A program made the translations under genes and the position numbers. Source: Candidatus Latescibacterota bacterium (GTDB lineage Bacteria; Latescibacterota; MWCZ01). From it: DNA of 64,000 nt. The DNA is taken from NCBI GenBank assembly GCA_022706085.1, contig JAKJDF010000008.1, forward strand, positions 62,001 through 126,000, read 5' to 3'. Under the pieces are notes generated by a model. The model saw only the letters and a list, made by a program, of their open reading frames with translations. It did no database searches and was not told the origin of the DNA. Shown here in pieces: positions 8,606 to 16,756 of the stretch; positions within the stretch are counted from its first letter, which is position 1, and every line of letters starts with the position of its first letter.

Positions 8606-9214
8606 ATGCAGTCGCGCGGATTTGCTCTGGTAATCTCAGCACCCTCAGGTACGGGCAAATCAACAATAACCAAGGCCGTTCTGGAGGCGGAGAGCCGCTG
8701 TGTGCAGTCTGTTTCAGCCACAACGCGAAAGCCGCGCGCGGGTGAGGTTGATGGCAAGGATTATTTCTTCGTGTCGGTGGATGAGTTCGAGCGAAAGAAG
8801 CGTGACGGTGAACTGATTGAATGGGCGGAATTCGCGGGGAATTTCTACGGAACGCCCCGGGCTTTCATCGAAAAAGCGAAGGCCCACGGCGACATCGCGG
8901 TTCTCGATATTGACATTCAGGGGGCGGCCCAGATACGGCGAACCATGCCTGATGCGGTTACGATTTTCGTAGCGCCGCCGTCTCTCGCTGCGCTGGAGCA
9001 GCGACTCCGCGCGCGCAAAACGGAAACGGAAGAAGCGATTGCAAGGCGCCTGGCGCGTGTTCCTTCCGAACTTGCGGCGGCGAAGTATTACGATTACCTG
9101 GTGTGGAACGACCGGGTTGAGAACGCGGTTCAGGCAATTCTGGAGGTGATCAGGGTGGAATCCCTTCGGATTTCGCGCATGGATCTGGAGGGGGATTGGT
9201 TGCCGAAAGTGTAG
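8606..9214 (+). CDS. gmk: Guanylate kinase
   Basis: Phosphorylates GMP to GDP. The 202-residue length fits the family. Visible are the P-loop SAPSGTGKST, the GMP-binding stretch SVSATTRKPRAGEVDGKDY and FVSVDEF, the region FYGTPRAFIEKA and the lid Arg residues in RLARVPSEL. An ATG at 8588 overlaps the yicC stop, but the ATG at 8606 has AGGGGG at 8594-8599 with good spacing and matches family length, so I use it. It sits inside the yicC-gmk-rpoZ operon. Confidence 0.95.
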   Translation: MQSRGFALVISAPSGTGKSTITKAVLEAESRCVQSVSATTRKPRAGEVDGKDYFFVSVDEFERKKRDGELIEWAEFAGNFYGTPRAFIEKAKAHGDIAVLDIDIQGAAQIRRTMPDAVTIFVAPPSLAALEQRLRARKTETEEAIARRLARVPSELAAAKYYDYLVWNDRVENAVQAILEVIRVESLRISRMDLEGDWLPKV

Positions 9215-9270
9215 TGATGTCGTGAAATGATAGATCGGTCCTTGTGAACGAGAGAAAACGGAGACGTGAA

Positions 9271-9504
9271 ATGCTGCTGGTAGATCAACTTACGAGACAT
9301 GGACATTCAGTGTACAGCATCGTGATTGCTGCGGCAAAAAGAGCACGCAAGATTAACGATTGGCGCATCCAGCGCGCAAAAATCCTCGGCGAAGAGACGT
9401 TTGGCCCGAAACCAACGGTGCAGGCGCTGGAAGAAATCGCCAATGGAACGGTCAAGGTGGTCAGGGAAGACGCTGGAAGGCAGCAACAGGCCATCTCGGC
9501 GTAG
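9271..9504 (+). CDS. rpoZ: RNA polymerase omega subunit
   Basis: A small 77-residue protein located directly after gmk, the usual place for omega. The stretch YSIVIAAAKRARKINDW resembles the conserved omega helix (VLVAAKRARQL in others), and the tail PTVQALEEIANGTVKV matches the common KPVTIALEEIAEGKV segment. The ATG at 9271 has CGGAGACGTGAA in front. A GTG at 9244 would extend the protein by nine charged residues and has no ribosome-binding site. The protein helps assemble RNA polymerase. Confidence 0.88.
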   Translation: MLLVDQLTRHGHSVYSIVIAAAKRARKINDWRIQRAKILGEETFGPKPTVQALEEIANGTVKVVREDAGRQQQAISA

Positions 9505-9581
9505 GTATCTTGCCTGGTTGGGCCTGATCCCCGGCAACCTGCAGCGCGCAGGCGGAACTCCGTCGCGGTCAGTGCCTGTGG

Positions 9582-10856
9582 TCAGCCACCGAGTTTTGCG
9601 AGTTCTTCGAAAAAACGCGGATAGGTCTTATTCACGCATTCCGGATTGCTGATCACAACTCCGGGCTGACGCAACCCTGCAATTGCGAAACTCATCGCGA
9701 TGCGGTGATCGTTGTAAGTTTCTATCATCGCACCCCGTAGCGGCGCGGGAGTGATGTTCAGACCATCCTCGAACTCCTCCACCTGTGCCCCGAGTTTCCT
9801 TGCTTCTGTCGCGATGGCCGCAATGCGGTCCGATTCCTTCACTCTGATGTTGCCGATTCCGCGGATACTGGTGGGAGAATCCGCAAAAAGCGCCACGACG
9901 GCGAGAGTCATGGCGGTATCCGAGATGTCAGCCATGTCCGCTGATATTCCGTGCAAGGGTTTCCCTGTAACCTCGGTCCAGTCGGCCGCCTCACGGACAA
10001 CGCATCCCATTTCCCCGAGCAGACGAACAAATGCGCGATCACCCTGCACGCTGTTTTTCCCGATGCCTGCGACGCGGATGGTACCGCCGGTTATTGCGGC
10101 AGCGGCGAAAAAATAGGACGCTGCCGACGCGTCCGGTTCCACGGCGAACGTGGTACCGAAATAGCGGGAATTCGCGACGACGTGGTAGACATGAGGCTCG
10201 GTTTCTTCTACGTCCGCACCGAACGCGCGCATGACATGGCGTGTCATACCCACGTACGGCGCGGAAACAAGGCCGTTTTTCACGGTTACGAGAGTGTTGC
10301 GTCTTGCGTACGGTGCCGCCATCAGAACCGCAGAGACAAACTGGCTGCTGGTTGTTCCATCGATCTCGCAATTACCGCCGGCGAGTCCGTCGGCGCGTAT
10401 GAGAACCGGCGGGAACGGCTCGTTGCAGGCCCGCACATCAGCGCCGAGGGCGCGCAGGCCGTGCACGAGGTCGAGAATGGGACGCTGTCTCATGCGCTCG
10501 TCGCCGTCAACGGTATACACCCCCGTACCGAGGGTCAGCGCTGCCGTGAGGAACCTCATTGCTGTCCCGGCATTCCCGACGAACAGGTCCGCTTTCCTCG
10601 CCGGGAATCTGCCCGAACACCCGCGTACGCGAATCGTCGTTCCGTCCGCGCTCAGGCTGAGGTTCACGCCAAGTTTCCGCAATGCGCTGATCATGTATCT
10701 GCTGTCGTCTGACACGAGCGCATTGGAAATCTCTGATTCGCCGTACGCAAGCGCGGCGCACAGAAGTGCGCGATTCGTGAGACTTTTCGACCCGGGAGGG
10801 CGAATCGTCGCGTGGAGCGAGCTTACCGGTGTGATGGGACGTACGCGCGTTTTCAT
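9582..10856 (-). CDS. aroA: 3-phosphoshikimate 1-carboxyvinyltransferase (EPSP synthase)
   Basis: Sixth step of the shikimate pathway: it joins phosphoenolpyruvate to shikimate 3-phosphate. The 424-residue product shows PPGSKSLTNRALLCAALA, FVGNAGTAMRFLTAALTL, DGDERMRQRPILDLVHGL, GTTSSQFVSAVLMAAPYA, NIRVKESDRIAAIATE and NDHRIAMSFAIAGL, all family hallmarks. The ATG at 10856 is preceded by AGGACAGAA. An in-frame extension up to 11009 has no similarity to the family. The gene converges with rpoZ and lies apart from the other aromatic genes at 43-47 kb. Confidence 0.96.
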   Translation of the reverse strand: MKTRVRPITPVSSLHATIRPPGSKSLTNRALLCAALAYGESEISNALVSDDSRYMISALRKLGVNLSLSADGTTIRVRGCSGRFPARKADLFVGNAGTAMRFLTAALTLGTGVYTVDGDERMRQRPILDLVHGLRALGADVRACNEPFPPVLIRADGLAGGNCEIDGTTSSQFVSAVLMAAPYARRNTLVTVKNGLVSAPYVGMTRHVMRAFGADVEETEPHVYHVVANSRYFGTTFAVEPDASAASYFFAAAAITGGTIRVAGIGKNSVQGDRAFVRLLGEMGCVVREAADWTEVTGKPLHGISADMADISDTAMTLAVVALFADSPTSIRGIGNIRVKESDRIAAIATEARKLGAQVEEFEDGLNITPAPLRGAMIETYNDHRIAMSFAIAGLRQPGVVISNPECVNKTYPRFFEELAKLGG

Positions 10857-11041
10857 TTCTGTCCTGCCCGGGGTGCGTCCGCTGAGCCAGTCAAACAAGG
10901 GCGCAGGAGCGACAAACCATTGGCCTCGCCGCCTATCGTAATGTAGGTTCGAAAACGTAAGAAGTCTAGAGCGAACGTCTACAAAATACTGATTCTGACG
11001 CACGCGCACAGATTTTCGGGACCGGAAGGAGGGCAGGCACC

Positions 11042-11758
11042 ATGAGTGCGGACACCACGAGCGGGGATTTCCTCAAACCGTCGAAAAGGACACCCGTGCG
11101 CGTTACCGTCAGGAATCCGGAACGGGAAAAAGCCGGTCAACTGACACCAAAGGAGACGGAAATACCGCGCCTTGCGGAGGAAAAGGCACCGCAGACGCGT
11201 GTTGTATATTCAACGCGGGGGTATGAGTATGAAGCGCCGTTCAACTACCCCAACGTGAACTGCGAGCTGGGCCGTTTCGGCACGGGTACAGGCGCCCACC
11301 CGGATGGAATGGAACTGGACATCCCGCCTTTCGGTGCGATCACGATCGAAGAGGCGGAGCCGATCATTGGCGTGACTGTAATCGGGAGCCCGTGCATCCC
11401 CCCCGGAACTATCCTGGTGTTTGGCGAACCTCTGGAATGGAAGTACGGGCGTTCGGGTGTAAAGTTCAAACAGACAAATATCTGGGGTGAGCACCTGTAC
11501 CGCTGGGGCGCAAATCCGGAATTCGAGGAAGGAAATCGGCACGCGGGGTTGGCCGGTGTGCACTTCGATATTCCGGATTGCCGCAAGGTAACGGTGATGG
11601 GATACGGTCAGCTTGACGTTCACGTGAGCCCGCCCGAATGGACGCCCGGCAAAGGCCGCCAGGGCCTTGAGCAATACGAGATGCCCGGTGAAGACTGGTG
11701 GAACGACGCACATTACAACGTGCGGACCATCCGAATTACGGTGCGCGTGCCTGCCTGA
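11042..11758 (+). CDS. Hypothetical protein, 238 residues
   Basis: I do not recognise this protein. The first 60 residues are charged, low in hydrophobics and probably flexible (KPSKRTPVRVTVRNPEREKA). From about residue 65 it turns into a compact beta-rich domain with many Pro, Gly and aromatic residues (MELDIPPFGAITIEEAEPI, GSPCIPPGTILVFGEPLEW, VHFDIPDCRKVTVMGYGQLD). There is no signal peptide, membrane helix or known catalytic motif. A strong GGAAGGAGGGCAGG ribosome-binding site before the ATG and consistent codon use make it a real gene. It stands alone between divergent aroA and mtaB, with 128 bases to the mtaB start. Confidence 0.7.
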   Translation: MSADTTSGDFLKPSKRTPVRVTVRNPEREKAGQLTPKETEIPRLAEEKAPQTRVVYSTRGYEYEAPFNYPNVNCELGRFGTGTGAHPDGMELDIPPFGAITIEEAEPIIGVTVIGSPCIPPGTILVFGEPLEWKYGRSGVKFKQTNIWGEHLYRWGANPEFEEGNRHAGLAGVHFDIPDCRKVTVMGYGQLDVHVSPPEWTPGKGRQGLEQYEMPGEDWWNDAHYNVRTIRITVRVPA

Positions 11759-11886
11759 AACGGGCATTGCGGTCACGAATGCGCGACAGAGAGCCTGTTC
11801 TCTGTCCGTTCATTGCCCATTCGTGGCCACGGGTTTACCTTTTCTGCGGTGATTTTTGGCTTCTGTGCATCCTGTTCGGGTTATCC

Positions 11887-13257
11887 ATGCGAGTCAATTT
11901 CCTCACGGTAGGGTGCAAACTCAATAACTGCGAAACCGAGGTCCTCGAGCGGCATTTCTCCCGGGCAGGCTGGGACGTGGTATCCCGCGAGGAGCCTTCG
12001 GACGTGACGGTGGTAAACACCTGCACCGTGACGGCGCGGAGCGATGCCGATTGCCGGAAACTCATCCGGCGTGCCAAAGCCATGAACCCCGCGGGCAAGG
12101 TTGTGGTTACCGGTTGCCTTGCGGAAAGGACACCGGATGCGCTGGCCGGTATGCCCGAGGTTGCAGCCGTAATCGGGAACTCCGCCAAGAAGAATCTGCT
12201 TTCCATCGTCACGAGTGAACTCCAGAAAGCTTCCGGTGGCGTGATCGCTTCGGAGGACCCAGACGGCCCGGGTTTCCTCCCGCTTTCGCCCCTGATTGAA
12301 CCTCTCTCGGCGGCGAGAACACGCGCAACGGTTCAGGTGCAGGACGGGTGCGACGAACACTGCACGTACTGTATTGTCCCGCGCGTCCGCGGTCGAAGCC
12401 GTTCAAGGCCGATCACGGACATCGTCGCGGAGACGGAGACCCTGGTTGCGAGCGGTTCCCGTGAGATAGCGTTGACGGGTGTCAACACAGGTGCATGGGG
12501 AGGGGACCTCGGAGCCGAAGGGGGCATCGCTGCCGTCGTGGATGCCATCCTGCGCGTCCAGACTCCGTCGGGGAGGAGGGTTGAACGCCTTCGCCTCAAC
12601 TCCCTCGAACCGCAGGCTATCACGCCAGGTCTGGTGCGCAGGTGCGCCATGGAACCGCGTGTCTGCCGCCATTTTCACGTGCCGCTTCAGAGCGGGAGCG
12701 ATGCGATTCTCAGAAAGATGAACCGCCGCTACACCGCGGCTGAATATGCTCAGAAGATAGAGCTCATTGCGGAGAATATTCCGGACGCGGCAATTGGTGC
12801 TGACGTGATGGTGGGATTCCCGGGTGAAACGGATGAACAATTCCGCGATACCATTGAACTCGTTCAGCGCTTGCCGCTCACGTATCTCCATGTCTTTGCC
12901 TTTTCTCCACGGGAGGGAACGCCAGCCCTCCGACTCGGCCCTGCGATCTCCTCCGAGCGGAAACACGAGCGCAGCCGCGCGTTGAGGGAACTGGGAAACT
13001 GGAAGCGCCTTGAGTTTCACTTGCGGCACGTTGGCAATGTCGTGACGGTCCTTCTTGAAGGGAAACCAACCACTGCCGCCACGGTGCTTCGTGGCTTGAC
13101 GGACAATTACATCCGTGTCTCCGTTCGGGCTCCTTCAAATCGTATCAACACGTTCGTGCCCGTGTATGTCGAAGACGCTTCGCGGGATGGGGCGCGGGGT
13201 GTTCTGGTGGACGAACGCTCAGCGTCATTTTCGACGGCTCGAGGGAGTCAGGAATGA
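11887..13257 (+). CDS. mtaB: tRNA t6A37 methylthiotransferase MtaB
   Basis: A radical-SAM methylthiotransferase that converts t6A37 to ms2t6A37 in tRNA. The 456-residue product has the N-terminal UPF0004 domain with Cys 10, 46 and 77 for one cluster, the radical-SAM motif GCDEHCTYCIVPRVRG (Cys 155, 159, 162) for the other, HFHVPLQSGSDAILRKMNR, and a C-terminal TRAM-like domain. The opening VNFLTVGCKLNNCETE is typical of the MtaB branch. The ATG at 11887 is chosen from this conserved N-terminus. The frame stays open back to 11698 but that part is not family-like, and the ribosome-binding site is weak. The stop overlaps the upstream part of the miaB frame. Confidence 0.93.
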   Translation: MRVNFLTVGCKLNNCETEVLERHFSRAGWDVVSREEPSDVTVVNTCTVTARSDADCRKLIRRAKAMNPAGKVVVTGCLAERTPDALAGMPEVAAVIGNSAKKNLLSIVTSELQKASGGVIASEDPDGPGFLPLSPLIEPLSAARTRATVQVQDGCDEHCTYCIVPRVRGRSRSRPITDIVAETETLVASGSREIALTGVNTGAWGGDLGAEGGIAAVVDAILRVQTPSGRRVERLRLNSLEPQAITPGLVRRCAMEPRVCRHFHVPLQSGSDAILRKMNRRYTAAEYAQKIELIAENIPDAAIGADVMVGFPGETDEQFRDTIELVQRLPLTYLHVFAFSPREGTPALRLGPAISSERKHERSRALRELGNWKRLEFHLRHVGNVVTVLLEGKPTTAATVLRGLTDNYIRVSVRAPSNRINTFVPVYVEDASRDGARGVLVDERSASFSTARGSQE

Positions 13258-13328
13258 CGGCCCGTCAACTTGACGTGCTCGGCTGCGACATCGGCGCGAG
13301 TGAGTCGCCCGCGGGTACTGGGGGGCAC

Positions 13329-14642
13329 ATGCGAGTTTATGTGGAGACGTACGGATGCCAGATGAACGTGGCGGATTCCGAACTCATCACCGGGATCCTC
13401 GGCCGAGCGGGCTTCCAGATGGTGTCCGGTCCCGAAAGTGCCGACGCGATTCTGCTGAATACGTGTGCAGTTCGAGAGAACGCCGAGGAGCGCGTATTCG
13501 GCAGGCTGGGAGAGCTCACCCAGTACAAGAACTCGCGGCCGCGCGTCCTTTTGGGAGTGGTCGGGTGCATGGCCGAACATCTGCGGGAAGAAATCCTCCG
13601 GCGGGCGAGAGCCGTGGGGTTGGTTGTCGGGCCCGACTCGTACCGGAGGCTTCCTCATTTGATCGAGTCAGCGCTTGCCGGTCCGGTAGTCGATGTCAAG
13701 CTGGATAAGAGCGAGCAGTACCTCGGGCTGGAGCCCGATCGCAGTGGAGGTGTGACTGCGTGGATTCCGATCATGCGTGGTTGCAACAGGTTCTGCACCT
13801 TCTGCGTGGTCCCGTACACGCGCGGCCGGGAGAAAAATCTCCCGCCGGAGGAAATCGTGCGGCAGGTGGCGCACGCGGTGAATCACGGACACAGTGAAGT
13901 ATGCCTGTTGGGCCAGACTGTGAATTCGTATCACCACGGAGAAACTGACTTTGCCGACCTTGTGCGCTTGGTGGGCGCGGTGGACGGAATCAGACGTCTG
14001 CGCTTCATGAGCCCCCATCCGGTGGGATTCACTGCATCGCTTGTGGACGCGATCGCGGAAGTTCCTTCCGTATGTCCTCATGTGCACCTGCCGCTCCAAT
14101 CGGGTTCTGATGCGGTTCTGACGCGAATGCGCAGGGATTACTCGGCGCAGGAGTTCCGCGCGGTGTTATCGGACCTGCGGCGTCGAATCCCCGGAATTTC
14201 AGTTTCAACGGACATTGTGGTTGGTTTCTGCGGGGAAACCGAAGACGACCACAGGAGAACTGTGGAGTTTGTTGAAGAAAGTCGCTTCGACTTCGCGTTC
14301 ACCTTCATGTACTCGCCACGGCCGGGGACCTTCGCCGCCCGATTTCTCAAAGATGACGTTCCTGCGGAAATCAAGAGGCGCAGGATTTCGGAGGTGATCG
14401 CGTTGCAGGAGCGCATTTCTGCCGAGATCCATGCGAAGCTGATCGGGTCGGTCAGGGAAGTGCTTTTCGAAGGTGCCGCCAAGAAAGGGGATGCGCAAAG
14501 CTTCGGTAGAACGGCCGATTTCAAAGGGGTGGTGGTGGAAGGCTCGTTCGCTCCGAATTCATTCCGGTGTGTTCGGATCACGGGCGCCAACGCCCACACG
14601 CTCACCGGCGAGGTTCTTCCAGACACAGGGGCAGGCCCGTGA
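13329..14642 (+). CDS. miaB: tRNA i6A37 methylthiotransferase MiaB
   Basis: Adds the methylthio group to i6A37 of tRNAs. The 437-residue protein shows YVETYGCQMNVADSE with Cys 10, 46 and 80 and the radical-SAM motif GCNRFCTFCVVPYTRGRE (Cys 152, 156, 159). It also has VCLLGQTVNSYHHG, HLPLQSGSDAVLTRMRR and a C-terminal TRAM domain (EVLFEGAAKKGDAQSFGRT). The chosen ATG at 13329 has a run of G (TGGGGGGCAC) just upstream and fits the family N-terminus. An ATG at 13254, overlapping the mtaB stop, would add 25 residues. The gene is coupled to the next by a TGATG overlap. Confidence 0.95.
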   Translation: MRVYVETYGCQMNVADSELITGILGRAGFQMVSGPESADAILLNTCAVRENAEERVFGRLGELTQYKNSRPRVLLGVVGCMAEHLREEILRRARAVGLVVGPDSYRRLPHLIESALAGPVVDVKLDKSEQYLGLEPDRSGGVTAWIPIMRGCNRFCTFCVVPYTRGREKNLPPEEIVRQVAHAVNHGHSEVCLLGQTVNSYHHGETDFADLVRLVGAVDGIRRLRFMSPHPVGFTASLVDAIAEVPSVCPHVHLPLQSGSDAVLTRMRRDYSAQEFRAVLSDLRRRIPGISVSTDIVVGFCGETEDDHRRTVEFVEESRFDFAFTFMYSPRPGTFAARFLKDDVPAEIKRRRISEVIALQERISAEIHAKLIGSVREVLFEGAAKKGDAQSFGRTADFKGVVVEGSFAPNSFRCVRITGANAHTLTGEVLPDTGAGP

Positions 14643-15850
14643 TGACGCCTCGCCGGACGCGGATCGCGATTGGACTCACGGCGGCCGCCCTGGTCCTGTG
14701 TACAAATCGGGCGCCCGCGGGAACGGGGACGGTCGTGGTCGTTGCCAACGGCGCCAATCGGTCCCTCAGTTCGAGCGTGGAGCATGGGGTTACTTTTGTG
14801 AGCGTGCCCGACCTGGCGCGAGCCTTAGAGCTGCAGACCGAATGGGATGCCAGAACCAGGACGCTTGTTGTCATTTCCGGCGAAACGGAAGCGGAATTTA
14901 TCGCGGGCAATACGCTTGTAATGGTGGGCGACTCCACTTTTCGCCTTCCCCGGGGCCCGGTTCTCCGGGCGGGGGAACTTCTCGCGCCGGCAGACGCCCT
15001 GCCGGCGTTGTTCAGTCTCCTGTCGCCAGCAGCGCTTCTATGGGACGACCGGGAGCGTATTTTCCGCACGCCTGCCGATTTCGGGTCCGGTGCGCGTGAT
15101 AACGTCGAGGGTGACGCACGTCCGAATGGGCGCAACCGGTGGGAAATCGACCGAGTTGTCATTGACCCGGGACATGGCGGACGAGACCCGGGAACATTGA
15201 GCGTGGAGGGGGTTCCGGAGAAGGATATCGCGCTCGCCATTTCCGTTCGACTTGCACAGCTTCTGCGAGACGAACTCGGTGTAGATGTCGTAATGACGCG
15301 GACGGACGATCAATCAGTCAGTCTTCGTGAACGAGGCCTCACGGCCGTCCGGGCCGGCGGGAAACTGTTCGTAAGCATCCACTGTAACGCGATAGACAAG
15401 GCCCATGTCAGCGGAGTCCAGACATACTTTCTTTCCGATGCGGAGACGGACGAGGCCCGTGCAGTCGCCCGTGCGGAGAACGCCGCGCTCATGTATGAGG
15501 AGCATGCGGACACGCTGAGTGAAGGCGACGATCGGGAAATGGAAGAGATTCTGGCCGGATTGGTTTCTGATCGTTTCCTGAAGGAGAGCCAGGAACTGGC
15601 CGCGTTGGTTCAGAGGGAACTGGTGAGAGGTCTCCGTACGCGGGATATGGGTGTGCATCAGGCGGGCTTTTTTGTCATGAAGGGAACTCTGGGAGCAATG
15701 CCGAGTATCCTGATCGAGACCGGCTACCTTACCAATCAGACTGAAGCCGCGAGACTTCGGGATGCGCGATACCAGGCGAGAATCGCGGATGCAATACTCC
15801 GCGCAGTGCGCGAATTCAAGATGCGGTATGAAACCGAACCCGGCAGGTAG
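14642..15850 (+). CDS. N-acetylmuramoyl-L-alanine amidase (Amidase_3) with stalk-like N-terminal domain
   Basis: Cell-wall hydrolase that cuts the bond between MurNAc and L-alanine. The 402-residue product starts with a signal peptide (RIAIGLTAAALVLCTN); the ALVLC could even be a lipobox. Residues about 48-140 look like a copper-amine-oxidase-N/stalk-type domain (GVTFVSVPDLARALELQ). The catalytic domain has all zinc and acid residues: His 178 in DPGHGGRDPG, Glu 193 in VPEKDIAL, His 247 in SIHCNA and Glu 359 in LIETGYLTN. The start ATG shares bases with the miaB stop (TGATG). Its place before murI groups it with cell-wall functions. Confidence 0.92.
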   Translation: MTPRRTRIAIGLTAAALVLCTNRAPAGTGTVVVVANGANRSLSSSVEHGVTFVSVPDLARALELQTEWDARTRTLVVISGETEAEFIAGNTLVMVGDSTFRLPRGPVLRAGELLAPADALPALFSLLSPAALLWDDRERIFRTPADFGSGARDNVEGDARPNGRNRWEIDRVVIDPGHGGRDPGTLSVEGVPEKDIALAISVRLAQLLRDELGVDVVMTRTDDQSVSLRERGLTAVRAGGKLFVSIHCNAIDKAHVSGVQTYFLSDAETDEARAVARAENAALMYEEHADTLSEGDDREMEEILAGLVSDRFLKESQELAALVQRELVRGLRTRDMGVHQAGFFVMKGTLGAMPSILIETGYLTNQTEAARLRDARYQARIADAILRAVREFKMRYETEPGR

Positions 15851-15859
15851 GAGCGATTG

Positions 15860-16660
15860 ATGGACAGGCGACCCATAGGTGTTTTCGATTCGGGGGTTGG
15901 CGGCCTCACCGTGGTGAACGAGATCCAGAGACAGTTGCCGAAAGAGCGTGTGGTGTATTTCGGGGACACCGCGCGGTTCCCCTACGGTTCGAAATCCGTG
16001 GAAACGGTCACCGAGTTCGCACGGCAGGATTCACAATTCCTTCTGGGGTTCGATGTCAAGCTCATCGTAGTTGCCTGCAACACGGCCACCGCGTGCGCGC
16101 TGGATTATCTGGGGGAGCATCTGACGGTTCCCGTTGTGGGAGTGATCGAGCCGGGCGCGGTGGCTGCGGTCCGGGCCAGCAGAAAGAAGTTCGTAGGCGT
16201 CATTGGAACCCAGGGTACAATAGCCTCAGGGGCGTATCAACGCGCACTGACGCGGATTGACCCTTCGATCAGCGTATTCGCGCAGGCATGCCCGCTGTTC
16301 GTGTCTCTTGCCGAAGAAGGGTGGACAGACCGCGCGGCAAGCCTTCTGATCGCGCATGAGTACCTCGACCCTTTGCGAGAGGCAATGATTGACGTGCTCG
16401 TTCTGGGCTGCACGCATTACCCTCTGCTGATACCTGTTATCCGTCGTGTCATGGGACCGGAAGCCATCCTCACCGACTCTGCGGCTGAGGTTACCCGGGA
16501 AGTGGGGCGTGTGCTTCGCGAGAACGAGCTGGAAAGCGACGGAAACGCCGTTTCCGGCCATCGTTTTTTCGTGTCCGATGCTCCCCTGAAATTCCGCGAG
16601 GTTGGTGAACGCTTTCTCGGCCGCGCGTTGCCAACGGTGGAGCTGGCAACGGCGGGCTGA
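15860..16660 (+). CDS. murI: Glutamate racemase
   Basis: Makes D-glutamate for peptidoglycan. The 266-residue protein contains GVFDSGVGGLTVVNEIQ, YFGDTARFPYGSKS, the first catalytic cysteine in VVACNTATACAL, GVIEPGAVAAV and the second in VLGCTHYPLLIPVI. These are all the expected motifs. The ATG at 15860 has AGGAG six bases upstream; a TTG at 15857 is less likely. It closes the mtaB-miaB-amidase-murI run, with only about ten bases after the amidase stop. Confidence 0.96.
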   Translation: MDRRPIGVFDSGVGGLTVVNEIQRQLPKERVVYFGDTARFPYGSKSVETVTEFARQDSQFLLGFDVKLIVVACNTATACALDYLGEHLTVPVVGVIEPGAVAAVRASRKKFVGVIGTQGTIASGAYQRALTRIDPSISVFAQACPLFVSLAEEGWTDRAASLLIAHEYLDPLREAMIDVLVLGCTHYPLLIPVIRRVMGPEAILTDSAAEVTREVGRVLRENELESDGNAVSGHRFFVSDAPLKFREVGERFLGRALPTVELATAG

Positions 16661-16756
16661 ACGGACGGCAATGCATGCGGGGCTTAACCTCGGTTGGAAC
16701 CAGCCACGCCGGAAGGGTGGGATCGGTGTCCACAAACACCGGCGAAAGGGAGTGAC

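Noticed and set aside
11698-11886. Possible N-terminal extension of MtaB
   Set aside because: The upstream part overlaps the end of the preceding gene and is not similar to MtaB. The family start at 11887 is clear.
16724-16741. Small hairpin CGGTGT/ACACCG ahead of the GH106 ribosome-binding site
   Set aside because: Six base pairs and no T-run. Could be chance, and not enough to call a terminator or riboswitch.
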